A DNA stretch of 64,000 bases, taken from Ctenosaura bakeri (taxonomy: Eukaryota; Chordata; Lepidosauria; Squamata; Iguanidae). The notes beneath the pieces are model-generated. The model was not told the origin of the DNA, ran no database searches, and saw nothing but the letters and a program-made list of their open reading frames with translations. Numbering within the stretch: position 1 is the stretch's first letter; each line of letters opens with the position of its first letter. The stretch is taken from assembly GCA_948474755.1 (NCBI GenBank), contig CAOLHI010000623.1:248001-312000 (forward strand). The letters are read 5' to 3'. Made by a program: the position numbers and the translations under genes. This document shows, piece by piece, positions 12,380 to 23,511 of this stretch.

Positions 12380-13005
12380 GCGGAATTACAGCTCACTATG
12401 AAGAAAACAATAATGACGATGATGTATATACCTTTAAAGTGGGAGATGAACCCGCTAGCATTGTTAAAGATTTCCTATTGCATGGCTCAGTCAAACTCAA
12501 AATGGAAACTAATCAAGAAATCAAACTAAGGCCATTTCTATCCTACACCATTATAGTGCTATTATTCCACTTTCAACCTCCTGTGGAATCCTGGGGCTTG
12601 TAGTTTAGAAAACAGCCTTTAGAATTCTCAGCCCGAGAGCTCTTTGGCCTCAATAAACTACAAACCCCAGAATTCCACAGGAGGTTGAAAGTGGAATAGT
12701 AGCACTAGTGCAGAAATGGCCTAAAACCCTGGCCGCTATGAAAGAAGTAGATGAACTCCTCAAGTGTGAAGATACATCACTGTATGCCAAAGTCAGGCCT
12801 ATCTATACCATAGTACATATTTCCAGTTTCTGTGTATGGTTGTGACCGACGTACCATCGCGTAAAGAAATCTGACAGGGAAACAAATGAACTTCATTTGA
12901 ATGTGGTGCAGGAAGAGAGTCCTAAAGATACCACAGACCACCACAATAACAACCACAACCACCACAATAATAGTGTCCAAGAGTAAGTGAAACTCAAAGT
13001 CTCAC
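12380..13005 (+). mobile_element. Bov-B/RTE LINE fragment, split by an FB3 insertion
   Basis: The + strand keeps the C-terminal RTE signature in decayed form: F/PVSVYGC-like near 12825-12845, then a KKSDRE-like stretch, and the FExWCWRRxLRxPWT region degraded to LNVVQEESPKDTTDHH near 12890-12945. An FB3 copy (12530-12721) interrupts it. It ends in CCACAATAAC repeats. Confidence 0.65.
12530..12721. mobile_element. FB3 foldback element inside Bov-B
   Basis: Ends GGCC...GGCC with a perfect 3-bp target duplication TAA on both sides. Both arms carry the variant CAACCTCCTGTGG, rather than the usual CAACATCCTATGG. Confidence 0.9.
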
Positions 13006-13029
13006 AAGAAGACAGAACGACTAAACTGA

Positions 13030-13209
13030 GGCCATTTCCGCACAAATCTGTTATAGCACGATGATTCCACTTTCAACCTCCTATGGAATCCTGGGGTTTG
13101 CAGTTTCGGGAGGGGCCAGGTGGCCCCTCCCGAAACTGCAAACCCCAGGATTCCATAGGAGGTTGAAAGTGGAATCATCGCGCTATAACAGATTCGTGCA
13201 GAAATGGCC
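13030..13209. mobile_element. FB3 foldback element, best-preserved copy
   Basis: Two arms of about 88 nt, nearly perfect complements, meeting at GGGGCCAGGTGGCCCC. The target duplication is TGA on both sides. Both arms share private variants (ATCTGTTATAG, GATGATTCC, CAACCTCC) not found in most other copies. Confidence 0.95.
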
Positions 13210-13367
13210 TGAGGCTATTTTACTGTGAATGCATCATGCTTTAATTTGATTTGACAGATGCAGGTAGAATGCGTATTAGTTGTAACAAAAGCTAGTATTC
13301 AGAGACGGTGTCTTGAGTGCAGAGGCCACAGACAGACAACATTCATGTGTGTTGTTTTCTTCATATA

Positions 13368-13849
13368 CAGGAAGCTCCCCCTCTTTTGACACTCCATTAT
13401 CTGACAATTCACTCTTTTGACACTTCCAAATTGAGAACAATTTCCACTAACTTGACATGGGGCCAGCTTTTTTGTCAGTTCTTCTTGCCCATGGAGGCTT
13501 GCTTGTAAGTGTGCACAGTGCCAAGTCTTGCCTATGGTAGGAGAGGATTCCCTGACTGAATTAATGGAACTTGTCTGTACCACAAACATCGAAACAGTGG
13601 GCTCCAGTCAGTTCTTCTTGCCTACAGAAGTTCACGCATGCACTGTTTGCAAAGCAAGCTCAGAAGGGGAAAAACAGCACCAAGCCAGCTGAGAGATTTT
13701 ACAAGTGGTGTGTGCATGGTTGGTCAGTCCCACGCAAGCCTCCATAAGTCCTTCATGTTCCCTACGGTAGATGGGTTCCACTTTTCAATTACTTCCACTT
13801 TCTGACAGTACTCCAGTCCCTGATCAGTCAGATAAGCAGGGGAAGCCTG
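13368..13849 (+). mobile_element. Tc1/mariner-like non-autonomous element TgB, copy 1
   Basis: It begins CAGGAAGCTCCCCCTC and ends AGGGGAAGCCTG, flanked by TA. The same element in reverse orientation occurs at 40560-41372. It includes the phrases CAGTTCTTCTTGCC (twice) and TTTGCAAAGCAAGCTC. There is no transposase frame. Confidence 0.7.
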
Positions 13850-13974
13850 TATACCAAGTCGTGAAGACTTGTTTTTCAGTGTGTTGTCAATGTCATACTT
13901 CCTCCTCTAGGGGAGGCTAAAGAAACTTGTTAAATTCCTATGACCAAAACACTTTAATAAGGGCTCAAATACAC

Positions 13975-14182
13975 TAAAGGCAGCAGATCCCATCTGATCT
14001 TGGAAGCTAAGAAGAGTAAGCCCTGGTTAGTACTTGGATGGGAGGCATGTACTGAATACCAAGTACTATAAGCTATATTTTAGAGGGGGAAAATGGCAAA
14101 ACCACCTCTGAGTATTGCTTGCCTAAGAGAACCCTATGAAATTCAGGAGGGACGTGAAGGCACATACACACACACACACACC
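13975..14182 (+). mobile_element. 5S rRNA-derived SINE with Bov-B-like tail
   Basis: The head is an unmistakable 5S rRNA gene derivative: CATCTGATCTTGGAAGCTAA, then CCTGGTTAGTACTTGGATGG, matching the internal promoter region of 5S RNA. The body (CCACCTCTGAGTATTGCTTG, AACCCTATGAAATTC) leads to a GACGTGAAGGCACA tail of Bov-B type and an ACACAC run. Not a functional 5S gene, because the 3' third is altered. Confidence 0.85.
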
Positions 14183-15043
14183 CATTGAGGTTGAGCTTGC
14201 CTAATTACAGGCATTTTTGTGATCACTTAACGGGGCTTATATACTGTCCTCCCTTTGTTTGTTTTTTCTGTTTATAGTACTCAGTTTCGTAATAATTCAT
14301 TTATTACAATTCCTTTCAATATTGTTTCCTATTTGAGTTCATTGTCCTTGTTAATTTAATATAATGCAGTCTGCACTTTCACTGCTTTGTAAATAAAAAT
14401 AATTTAAAAAATTACCTTCAAGTAGGCAAAATTAACAACGGTCTGCTTGCCAATGGTAAGCTTTCCCCACTTTAAAAACAGTTTTAGGATCCCTGTTTGT
14501 GGGACGTGATGCCAAGGTTAAAATCTGCAGAGAAGAAGGAACAGCTACAGCCAGGGTTTCCTCCCGCTTTGGAATGTGTCTTGGACAGAGACCAGCTAGA
14601 GATGATGGAGCAGATGGAATCCATTTGGATTAGGCAGCTGGATAAGTGATTTTTTATGATTTTGTCAGGTTGTGTAGATCCTACAGTTAAATGAAAATGT
14701 GGCTGCTATGATGCCTAACTTGACTCAAAACTCCCAGAGAAGGTCCTTTAAAATTGTTGGAATTATATCCTTTCTGTTTGTTTGTTTGTTTGTTTGTTTG
14801 TTTAAAATGTGTATAGTCTACTTCAGTCTGGAGGTTTCAAACCCATGTTCAATAACTAACATCAACAAAGTACACAAAATACAACATTGACACAGTCCTT
14901 TAAAATAGATGGTTGGCTGAATTACATAGGGAAAGCTTGCAAAAATAGGTATGATTTCAATATGCATCTGAAACAATAAGTTGTTAGAACATGTCAGATT
15001 TCTAAGGGAAAAGTGTTTCACACAATTAGGGCTATCACGCTAA

Positions 15044-15244
15044 GGCCATTTCCACACTACACTGTTATAATACTATTATTCCACTTTCAACATTCTGTGG
15101 AATTCTGGACTTTGTAGTTTCCTGAGGCCAAAGGGCTCTCTGGCTGAGGATTCTAAATAACTTTCCCTAAACTACAAACCCCAGGATTCCACAGGATGTT
15201 GAAAGTGGAATAACAGCACTATAACAGTATAGTGGGAAATGGCC
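15044..15244. mobile_element. FB3 foldback element
   Basis: Full copy with a GGCC...GGCC structure. The flanks TAA and TAT agree at two of three bases. It belongs to the subtype with CTGAGGCCAAAGGGCTCT in the loop. Confidence 0.9.
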
Positions 15245-15377
15245 TATATGTACTGCTCTGCACAACTGTGAAGCAGAGCTCAGGACCATGTGGCACTATC
15301 AAGAGGGCTGCTGTCGGTGACTTCAAGGCCCAAATGAGTCTATCAAGGAGGTGGTGGTCTCTCAGTTAAACAGGTCC

Positions 15378-15512
15378 CAAGTTGGTTGTTGTGGTGTCCC
15401 CTCAAGTTGTTTCCAACTTGAGGTGACCTTAAGACAAACCTATCCTGGGGTTTTCTGGGGTTGAGAGTGTGTGAAGCATCCAAGCTAACCTTGTGGGTTT
15501 CAGCAGGCAGTA
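15378..15512 (-). mobile_element. Sauria-type SINE fragment
   Basis: Reverse-complement tail GTTGTTGTGGTGTCCCCTCA..., then CCTATCCTGGGGTTTTCTGG and a decayed body. The tRNA-like head is missing. Confidence 0.75.
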
Positions 15513-15524
15513 CAATTTCTTCAG

Positions 15525-16480
15525 CAAAGGCATTGTGCAATCCTGGAAGGTCATCTCATTCAGAAGACTAGCTGAAGAACTCTGCTGCAATTATAAATTC
15601 CAGGCTGGCCTACAGTTGGCCCCGAATACAGCATATTACAATAGTCAAACCTTGAGGCTTCAGCTGTGTGGACCACTGTAGCCAAGTTGTCCCTGTTGAA
15701 GAACAACTAGAGCTGGCTTACTAGATGAAAACTGATGAAAAGCACTTTGAGACATCAAGGTCAGTTGAGCTTCCAGTGACAATGATGGATCGAGGAGTGA
15801 CCCCAGGCTGTAAACTTGAGCCTTCAAAGGGAGTTCAGCCTCAAGCAGAACAAGCAGTGTATCTGTCTCTTAGACATGGGAATCACTCACTCACAAAGTC
15901 TTCATCCATTTAGGGTTCAGTCCCAGTTTATTAGTTCTCATCCAGGTCACCATCAGATGCTGATCCAGAACCTGCATGGCTGAGATTAATTGAGATATGA
16001 CAAAGAAACAGCGTTGAGTGTAATCAGTACTTGCCTCCAAATCTCTGGATTACCTCTGCCAATGGCTTGATATAGGTATTAAGCAGTATGGGGAATAAGA
16101 GGGTAGCACAGTTGCCAGATGGCTGAAAAATAATCACCCAGTGCTAGTCTGTGGAACCTGCTGTGTAAGTAGGGCTTGTGCCAGGCCTATTCTGCCAGCT
16201 GTAGTCAGCCAAGAAGTTTAGAAATCAAGTATGCACGCAGTAGGCCTTCATTCTTCGAGAACTCTATGTCCTCTGTTTGAACAAACTGAAAATGATCTTG
16301 ACAAGCAGAAATCAAGGGAGCATCCAGCAGCATTTAACCTCCCCAGGCAAGTTACCCTGGAGCAAGGGGTTCATGGAGGCAATGAGCCAAATAGTGAAGA
16401 TGCAGCTGAAGAAGAGTATGGAGCCACATAAGGCCCTTATGTCCATTTGCTCAGGAGCCACCATATCTTGACAATGTCCC
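15525..16480 (-). mobile_element. Decayed LINE remnant (CR1/L2 group likely)
   Basis: The wording of the segment (CAGCATATTACAATAGTCAA, GGCTTCAGCTGTGTGGACCA, AGGTATTAAGCAGTATGGGG) parallels the antisense RT region of the element at 3898-5450. It is strongly degraded. The right boundary is uncertain; sequence after about 16210 is less similar. Confidence 0.5.
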
Positions 16481-17800
16481 ATGCCAGCTTCTTTCTCAAA
16501 GATTATTTGTAAATAAATGGATTAAATGGGAGGAATGACAGATAGGAGGAGATAGAAAAGGACCAATGGTTATGTTGGTGTACGTTGTCTTGATTTGTGA
16601 TCATTGAAAGTGAGGAACGAAAGACACTTCCGTCTTTGCTCTTACCAAGTGGTTAATCCCATATGAGAAACCTAGAAGAAACAGATTCCGTTTGGCAGAA
16701 GCCTGCTGAAAAGACACTTCACAAGAGAATGTGAATAAATGCTTGTCAATTAGCAGAGAGTGAAGACCAGCATGAAATTCAACAGCTTAAAGGAGAACTG
16801 CAGCCATTAGGAGAACAAGGGCCAACACCACCCTTTTTACTGTGCTCCCCACCACACCCTTCCCTTCCAGGTCACTTCCTGTTGGAAAAAATGTCTCTCC
16901 TGGGCCTAAAACAGCCTGGAGTGAGCCAAAATGGGACCAAAATGCCCCATGCCCCCAGAGGGCATTTGGAGGCATAATTTGATTTGAATCTGAGGGAGAG
17001 GGGCAACCCTCCAAGGTTCTCTGGGGAAGGCATTGCAGCTTCTGAAGCCACAAATGTTGCCCACTCCTGTCACAGGAACAAGAAATGCACCCACCATAGA
17101 AGATGGATTTGTAGGATTTGCTCTCTGAGACAGAAGTATCTTGATGATGTGAAGGAAGTTCTTCATTTGTCTGTCAAAAAGAAGGAATTTCTCATTTAAG
17201 TAGTAAGAGGGAAGAACATACTAGAGAATGAAGAATTGTTATGAGCCAATAGTACCCAAATATCTGACCACCCTCTCCCTATAATGGCCTGTCCTCTTCA
17301 CACCACCTCATCAATACCTGTTCCATACACTTGGAAATATGGGTACCAATTCTACTGTCACTCCCTGTTCTGCAAAAAAATTTCCCAGGCATTTGCACAC
17401 AGTATAAAAAAACAAAAAACAAAAAAGACAAGCAGTGGCAGGACTCCGGAAACTGCTATAAGTTACACAGAAGGAAAATGAAAGACAACCATACTCTTTC
17501 ACAGCAAGACTGCGTTTACCTCCTGTCAGGCAAGGGCAAAGAGAACATGGCAAAAAACTGGACATCAGATCCCTCAGAGATAGGAGTTTGCCCTGTCAGA
17601 CTGGACAGCTAGGATTCACTGAGGACCTACTGAGAAGGAGTGTGACTGACACCACCCCCAGAAATGGTGGCTAAAAGAAGTATTCTGAATTTTTGAAAAA
17701 CATGCATAATTTCAGCAAATGAGCAACTAACATGATTTCCAGACATAACACTGATGTAATAGTGGCCATTAGGGAGAGTGAAGCAGCCGATCATGTCTTG

Positions 17801-18013
17801 GGCCATTCGCACAACACAATTATAGCACTATATTTCACTTTAACTGCCATGGCAACATTCCTTGGAATCCAAGGATATGCTGTTTAGAGAGGAACATTTA
17901 GAATTAAAACCTCGGATGCCTGACCAAACTACAGACCCCAGGATTCCATAGGATATTGCCATGGCAGTTAAAGGTAGAATATATCACTATATTTGTGTTG
18001 TGTGAAGGGGCTC
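17801..18013. mobile_element. Foldback element related to FB3, divergent subtype
   Basis: The arms begin GGGCCATTCGCACAACACAA and end GTTGTGTGAAGGGGC. They keep the FB3 core (GGAATCCAAGG..., CCCAGGATTCCATAGGATAT) but insert CTGCCATGGCA in both arms. It is thus a distinct subfamily whose two arms changed together. Confidence 0.75.
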
Positions 18014-18879
18014 CAGGTTCCAATTTCTCGCATTTGAGAGCATAAAATCCTGTTCACTGGCTGTACTTCCACATTTGAAACCTTTCTGCACAAAATGTGA
18101 TGTCTGCAATGTTTAGATTTCCTCTTTTTCTGCCATCCTTTCTCTCAGAGTTATTTCCTAACTTTCAGTGGTCATGTATATGTTTTAGGAAACATGTAGG
18201 CTACAGGCTGCATGGGAAGCAAGAGCTTTGAAGCCTAGGTGGAGTTTCTGTCCAACTTCCAGTTCACTTCAGTATTAAGGAAAGCTCTGTTTGCTCAGGA
18301 CCTGGCATGGGGGGCACAAGCACAGAGCTGTCTCTAAAAGAGAAACAAAATGACAGTCCCCTTGCTGTCAACTAGGATCGCCCAAGGACACAAGAAGCTG
18401 CAACACTAGAAGTGTCAGGGAAATCAAGGGGCAGAGTTCCTGTGAAATCTACATGGTTACTCTTAACAATAGCAGTTCAGTTTCCTTTCCCTTGTCATGG
18501 ACCTTCCTAGTCAACATGTTTCCTTCTTAAAGTACAGCTCCTTAATCTACAGAACTCACTGGGACTTCCAAAACAAACAAACAAACAAACAAACTTACGT
18601 AATGGGCACAAAGCAAGCAAACTGTAGAAGTACTTTAAGCATGTTTTTGAACACATACCTCAAGTTTCTTTTATCTTGTTTATTTGTGTTTGTATATTCC
18701 TCACCCAGAAGGCGCATTTGGGGAGAGGTTGAGTACTGTTCATTCAGGAATGCTTTTAATGTTCTGCGTGAGAGGGGTTTGAGTAGCCCTCACAGGGAGC
18801 CTACAAAGCCCTGCTGCTTGATACCGATATCACCACCACCACCAGCAACATGGATGCAGCAATGGGAGGTGTGGGTGTG

Positions 18880-19155
18880 AAACTGCTCCCTCATTTGGAA
18901 ATGAGGGAGCAGTTTGGGCTCATGCGCACACACACACACCTTCTGCCATGTACCTCCATGCCTGCGCCCCCTGCTGCCATGTCTCTGATGGTGGCAGCCG
19001 TGTACATGCATCCAAACTGCTCTCTTATTTGCAAACAAGGGAGCAGTTTGGTTGTGTGCACACGCCTTCCACTGTATACCTCTGCACCCACACCCCCGCT
19101 GTCGCTTCCCTGACAAAAGGAACATGGCAGCAGGCATGTGCAGATGCACCCAAAC
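18880..19155. repeat. Tandem ~135-bp units, each carrying a perfect hairpin
   Basis: AACTGCTCCCTCAT faces ATGAGGGAGCAGTT at 18881-18915. A second version, CCAAACTGCTCTCTT facing AAGGGAGCAGTTTGG, starts near 19013. A third CACCCAAACT start lies at 19148. Spacing is 133-135 bp. Each unit also repeats TGCCATGTxCCTxxG and a CACACAC stretch. Confidence 0.8.
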
Positions 19156-19156
19156 T

Positions 19157-19312
19157 ATGACTCTGGAGACCAGGGTTTGAATCCCATTTCAGCTGTGTAA
19201 ACTCACTGGGTGACCTCAGGCAAGTCACATTCAGCCTCAGAAAAAGGCAAAGGTAATAAATCTTGCCAAGAAAACCCCCCTGATAGGTTTTCCTTAGTGC
19301 TGCCATGAGTCA
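19157..19312 (+). mobile_element. Sauria-type SINE within the composite hAT
   Basis: GACTCTGGAGACCAGGGTTT, then CTCACTGGGTGACCTCAGGC and CTTGCCAAGAAAACCCCCCT. The head is truncated, and the 3' side ends at CTGCCATGAGTC. Confidence 0.85.
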
Positions 19313-19389
19313 TTTTTCAAAGGGGAGAGACATGATGGCTATTATTTTTGGCTTGTTTGTTCAGAGGGTGTTTGTCTTTGTTTGTCTTT

Positions 19390-19555
19390 GGCCATTTCCG
19401 CACAAGACTGTTATAGCGCTATGATTCCAGTTTGAACATCCTATGGAATCCTGGTTGCAGTTTTGGGGGCTCCTCCTGAAACTGCAAACCCCAGGATTCC
19501 ATAGGATGTTGAAAGTGGAATCATAGCACTATAACAGTCTCATGCGGAAATGGCC
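19390..19555. mobile_element. FB3 foldback element inside an inverted SINE
   Basis: Perfect TTT target duplication. It splits a - strand SINE whose halves are about 19345-19389 and 19556-19640 (CTCTGAGGCTGAGACAATAT on the right). The right arm and left arm share GAGACTG/AAGACTG next to GCAC/GCAT. Confidence 0.9.
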
Positions 19556-21067
19556 TTTTCCTTCCTCTGAGGCTGAGACAATATGAATTGCCCAAGATCA
19601 CCCAGTGTCTGAGTGGGGATTTGAATGCTAATCTCCAGAAGCCTTAAATAAATAGATAGATAGATAAATACATATGTGAATATCTAGATCTAAATTTAAA
19701 TATTTAAATCTAAATTTCTATATTTCAATCTTGATTTAAGTCCTGGGGTCCTCAGCAACAAATTAAATTTACAGTGGGTCCCCAAGTAAAGAAAAGGTTA
19801 AGAACTACTGTTCTCCATGATTCTTTGTTGTTTTGGTTCAGCTATCAGCTGGGCTTATTTGAATTCTTCTTTCGACTCTTCTCTCATTTCCCTGGCGAGA
19901 TATGAGTTTCTATTGTCCATAAAAGTCTGGAATATGTATACAGTATTCTCAAATTCCTCAGTGCTTTGTCATTTTGTAAAGCTTGCCCCCATTCCTGAAC
20001 AGCTTTGATACATCCTGTAGTCAGAGAGCACTGGCTGGGACTCTAGTACAGTAATTGCCCATTAAAGGCATTTCATCTTTTGTAGACCGTCTCTGGCTGC
20101 CACAGTCAGCTGCAGGAGGCCACAGATTCTGCTTAATCTTTTGTCAGCTTTTGGAATTTTAATTGCCACTTACCAATTCTGTCCCTACTGCTAGCAGAAC
20201 CTGTTGTTCTGAATGTTCAGGTGGAGTCCTGGGAGGACAATAGGTCCAGTCAATAAACAAAGATGCAATGAACACAAGCATGTTAACACCACTCAACACC
20301 TCTTAGGAGCTCACTAATTGGGAGGAGCAGTATGCTGAAAGACTGATTGCGGTGCTAACTTGACCTGTGACCCCAAGTGTCACTGTCACCCATTGCCTTC
20401 CAGAGTGTGCAAGCCCCACATGAGGTGTTGCAGTTTGTAGTCCAGGAAACTGAATGAACCACAGGTGTCCTAGTGAGTGAAGTTTATGACAAGGGAGGGG
20501 TCAGGACCAGATACAACTGATAACCCTGCAAGAATGTAGTCACTAAATTTAGCTAGTTGGATGTCAAACCATTAGTCTCAAATCCTATTTAAAAACATCT
20601 ACGTGGCACAAGCATGATAAAAATGCAGAGCAATGGATCCCCTTTGTTAGTTAAAATGTGTCTAGTTGTTTACAGGCACTAAATAAATGCATGAGGGAGG
20701 TATGTGAAAGCGACACAAGGAATATTTTTCAAAGAATCATTTGTAAGAAATATTTTAGAGGTGGACCAAATGTTACAACCAGAACTAGAATCTCTTAAGA
20801 GGAGCAGACCTAAGAAGCTAACCATGTCCGCATCTTCTGAGGATCCTTCTCTCCCCTACGCAGGACTTTACCCCCCCCCACCTCCATGTTTTCTTTGTTT
20901 CTCCTTTGTGTGATTGCCAACTAGTCTAGGTTAATTTTACTGAAGAAATGGGAAACAGAAACAGTTGAACAATAGATGCCAAAGTTTGGACTGGGCTGAG
21001 ATCCAATACACAGCTGTTAACTGACCTGCCACAAGTATTCAGCATCCTCATTATCAGCAGCCACTGA

Positions 21068-21229
21068 GGCCATTTCTGCACTACACTCTCATAGTGCTAT
21101 TATTCCACTTTCAACATGCTAGGGAACCCTAGGGTTTTCAGGTTAGGGAGGGGTCTCAAAGGCCCCAGGATTCCCTAGGATGTTGAAAGTGGAATAATAG
21201 CACTATAAGAGTATAGTGTGGAAATGGTC
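21068..21229. mobile_element. FB3 foldback element
   Basis: GGCCATTTCTGCACTACACT ... AGTGTGGAAATGGTC with TGA on both sides. Both arms carry CTCTxATAG or ATAAGAG in place of the usual CTGTTATAG, another paired variant. Confidence 0.9.
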
Positions 21230-21307
21230 TGAGTCCTACACTCTTTGCCCTTCTTCTCTCTGCCTATCCAAGCTTCAGACCTAGGAAAATTCTCTCACAG
21301 AACCTAC

Positions 21308-22090
21308 CAGTGATGCATTTAAGTCTTTTACTCAAGTCAAATCTTAAGTCTCTACCTTCAAGTCTCAAGTTGAGTCTCAAGTCCTTGCAAGATACTTTCA
21401 AGTCTGGGAGCCAACTTTATACCCCAACCTGTATTCCAGAATTTCTGGACAGAGTCAAATAAAGTCAGTTTTAACAGTTTAAGTAGAGTTGATCCTCTAC
21501 TTTTGTGATTTTGCCATCTACAGCTTTGGAAGTGGGGATAGGATCCTTCTTAGTTCCCATTTGCAAAACTGGAGGCTTTCTCAGAAGTGAGGAATAGGAT
21601 CCTTCTTGTTCCCCATTACTGAAGCGTCAGGAGCTTTAGAAGGAAGGATCCTTCCTCCTCAAGCCCATTGCATAACACATTTTCTGTTCCCCTCTGAGAT
21701 ATGTGCCCTGCACTCTGGACACAAGTCTTGCCTTCTGCTCTTAGGAAAAAGTTTTAGAAAGCTCTTCCTACATGTAGCAAGGATAAGCTATTGAGCAGAC
21801 TGCAACCCCACTTCAAGCCCATTGCCTAACCCATTTGCTGTTTCCTCTGAGAAATGTGTCCATACTTTGGGCTTGAGACAAATTGTCACGGGACCAGTGA
21901 GTTGTAAGGTTTCTGGATGAATGTGTTATGTTATTGAACCAAGTGCAGCAAGTCAGTCACTAAAAACATGCAAGTCTCAAGTTGAGCCAAATCAGTGTGT
22001 AATTTTTGCCGAGTCAAGTCCGAATCGAGTCACTGAAGCGACTTAAGTCTGACTTGAGTCCGAGCCTATCGACTAGACTCTACATCACTG
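21308..22090. mobile_element. Non-autonomous hAT element built of AAGTC-type repeats
   Basis: The termini CAGTGATG and CATCACTG are flanked by an 8-bp near-perfect target duplication (GAACCTAC / GAACCTAA, 7 of 8). Both subterminal regions are arrays of degenerate AAGTC/GACTTGAGTC motifs, as in CTCAAGTTGAGTCTCAAGTC on the left and GACTTGAGTCCGAGCC on the right. Subterminal motif arrays are where hAT transposases bind. There is no coding frame. Confidence 0.85.
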
Positions 22091-22610
22091 GAACCTAACA
22101 CTCTGCATTGCATGGGAGAACCACAACTGGATCCCCTGCACTTTTCCCCGAATGAAGTGAAGGAAGGAGCCAACAAAGAAAGGAACAAGAGACAAAGAAA
22201 TCATCATAAACGGGAAGCATTGCCTTTATGTGAAGCATCATAATTACAGTTGTGTGGAGCACAAGTAGAACTGGAAGTAATTACTCCTGGAAATTAGGCA
22301 GTGCTGACAACGACAACGCAATTTGTTCATTCAGAATTACAGTAAGAGTAATAATTGGCCACATTCAGTTCAGAATTATGTATGCCTAAGCACATGAATG
22401 TCCATGGATGTAAATGTGCCTTCCTATCGGATTCCTTTAGCACCTCAAAGCTAATAAATTCAACTTTCAGTTAATCTTGTGGTTACTAACCATTTATACC
22501 CTCTTTAACCCTCAGAGGAAATACACAGTATTACCAATATTGCTCAAGTTATGTTCTCATGCTGTAGGCCAGGAAAACAAGAGGAATTCCACCGTCACAA
22601 AACACATTAA

Positions 22611-22812
22611 GGCCATTTTTGCACTATAATGTTACAGTGCTGTTATTCCACTTTCAACATCATATGGAATCCTGGGGTTTGCAGTTTAGGGAGTGGCCTT
22701 TAGAATCCTCAGCTGGAGAGCTCTTTGGTCTCAGTAAACTACAAACCCCAGAATTCCACAGGATGTCGAAAGTGGAATAAAAGCACTATAACAGTGTAGT
22801 GCAGAAATGGTC
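22611..22812. mobile_element. FB3 foldback element
   Basis: TAA on both sides. Loop of the TGGAGAGCTCTTTGGTCTCA subtype, shared with 12530 and 15044. Confidence 0.9.
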
Positions 22813-23374
22813 TAAGTAAGAGACACAAAATCTGAACTAAAATAATATTTGGTAAGAGGAAATTGGTTTGTGTCTCATACATATTAAAATTGCTCAAAGG
22901 ATTTTCTGTCTTGCATCAGTGCAATTCCTCACGTTGTGCCTCTTTGTCACAGCTGAATAATTTCAAAATACATGCCTTCTGAAATTGGTTTAGGGAGGAA
23001 ACTAACATTGGGAGGAAAGAACTAATGGCATCAAGTCTCAAAAATAGTTTGGCCAGTATGAAAAGCTGCAGCTGTGCTATAGCATTTGTAGTCTTTATAT
23101 TCACTACAGAATACCAAGAGATTTTTTTGCCATTAAAAATCTGAATTTTACTGGTGCCATATTTGTGATCCCTCACCCTCAACAGTACTATTGAAAGATA
23201 CTTCCCGCAAACAGTGAGGCCATTGGCCAGAGGCAGATAGTTTGTTCCTTCTCTCTTAGAAGTATGGGGCTGGGGAACATTTGCTAGGTAGGGTAAAGAA
23301 GTATGGTACTAGCACTGTGGGTTGGGATTTATTCAGGGATGGTAGACCCACTGAAGGGCCACTCTCTTGTCCAA

Positions 23375-23511
23375 GGCCATTTCCGCACTGGACTGTTATA
23401 GCGCTATGATTCCACTTTCAACATCCTATGGAATCCTGGGGTTTGCAGTTTCGGGAGGGGCCGGTGGCAAGTAGAATAATAGCACTATAACAGTCCAGTG
23501 CGGAAATGGCC
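23375..23511. mobile_element. FB3 foldback element, shortened right arm
   Basis: CAA on both sides. GCACTGGACTG in the left arm is mirrored by CAGTCCAGTGC in the right arm. The right arm lost its inner half. Confidence 0.9.

Larger units (their letters stand above)
18775..19811. mobile_element. Composite hAT-type element with hairpin-bearing tandem repeat, copy 1
   Basis: The right end AGAAAAGGTTAAGAACTACTG is a hAT terminus matching the left end of the copy at 33268 (CTAGCGGTTCTTAACCTGGG). The body holds CCCTGCTGCTTGATACC, tandem units of about 135 bp (18880-19155), a forward Sauria SINE (19157-19312) and part of an inverted SINE split by FB3. The left terminus is degraded. Confidence 0.6.

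Noticed and set aside
13030..13209. FB3 hairpins as microRNA genes
   Set aside because: Hairpin shape alone follows from the inverted-repeat structure of a transposon. There is no sign of a conserved mature sequence; small-RNA data would be needed.
13981..14085. Functional 5S rRNA gene
   Set aside because: The 5' end and the 3' third differ from 5S rRNA, and a SINE body with Bov-B-like tail follows.
18790..19149. Several overlapping frames of 66-119 codons on both strands
   Set aside because: They are produced by the hairpin-bearing tandem repeat; all are repeat translations.
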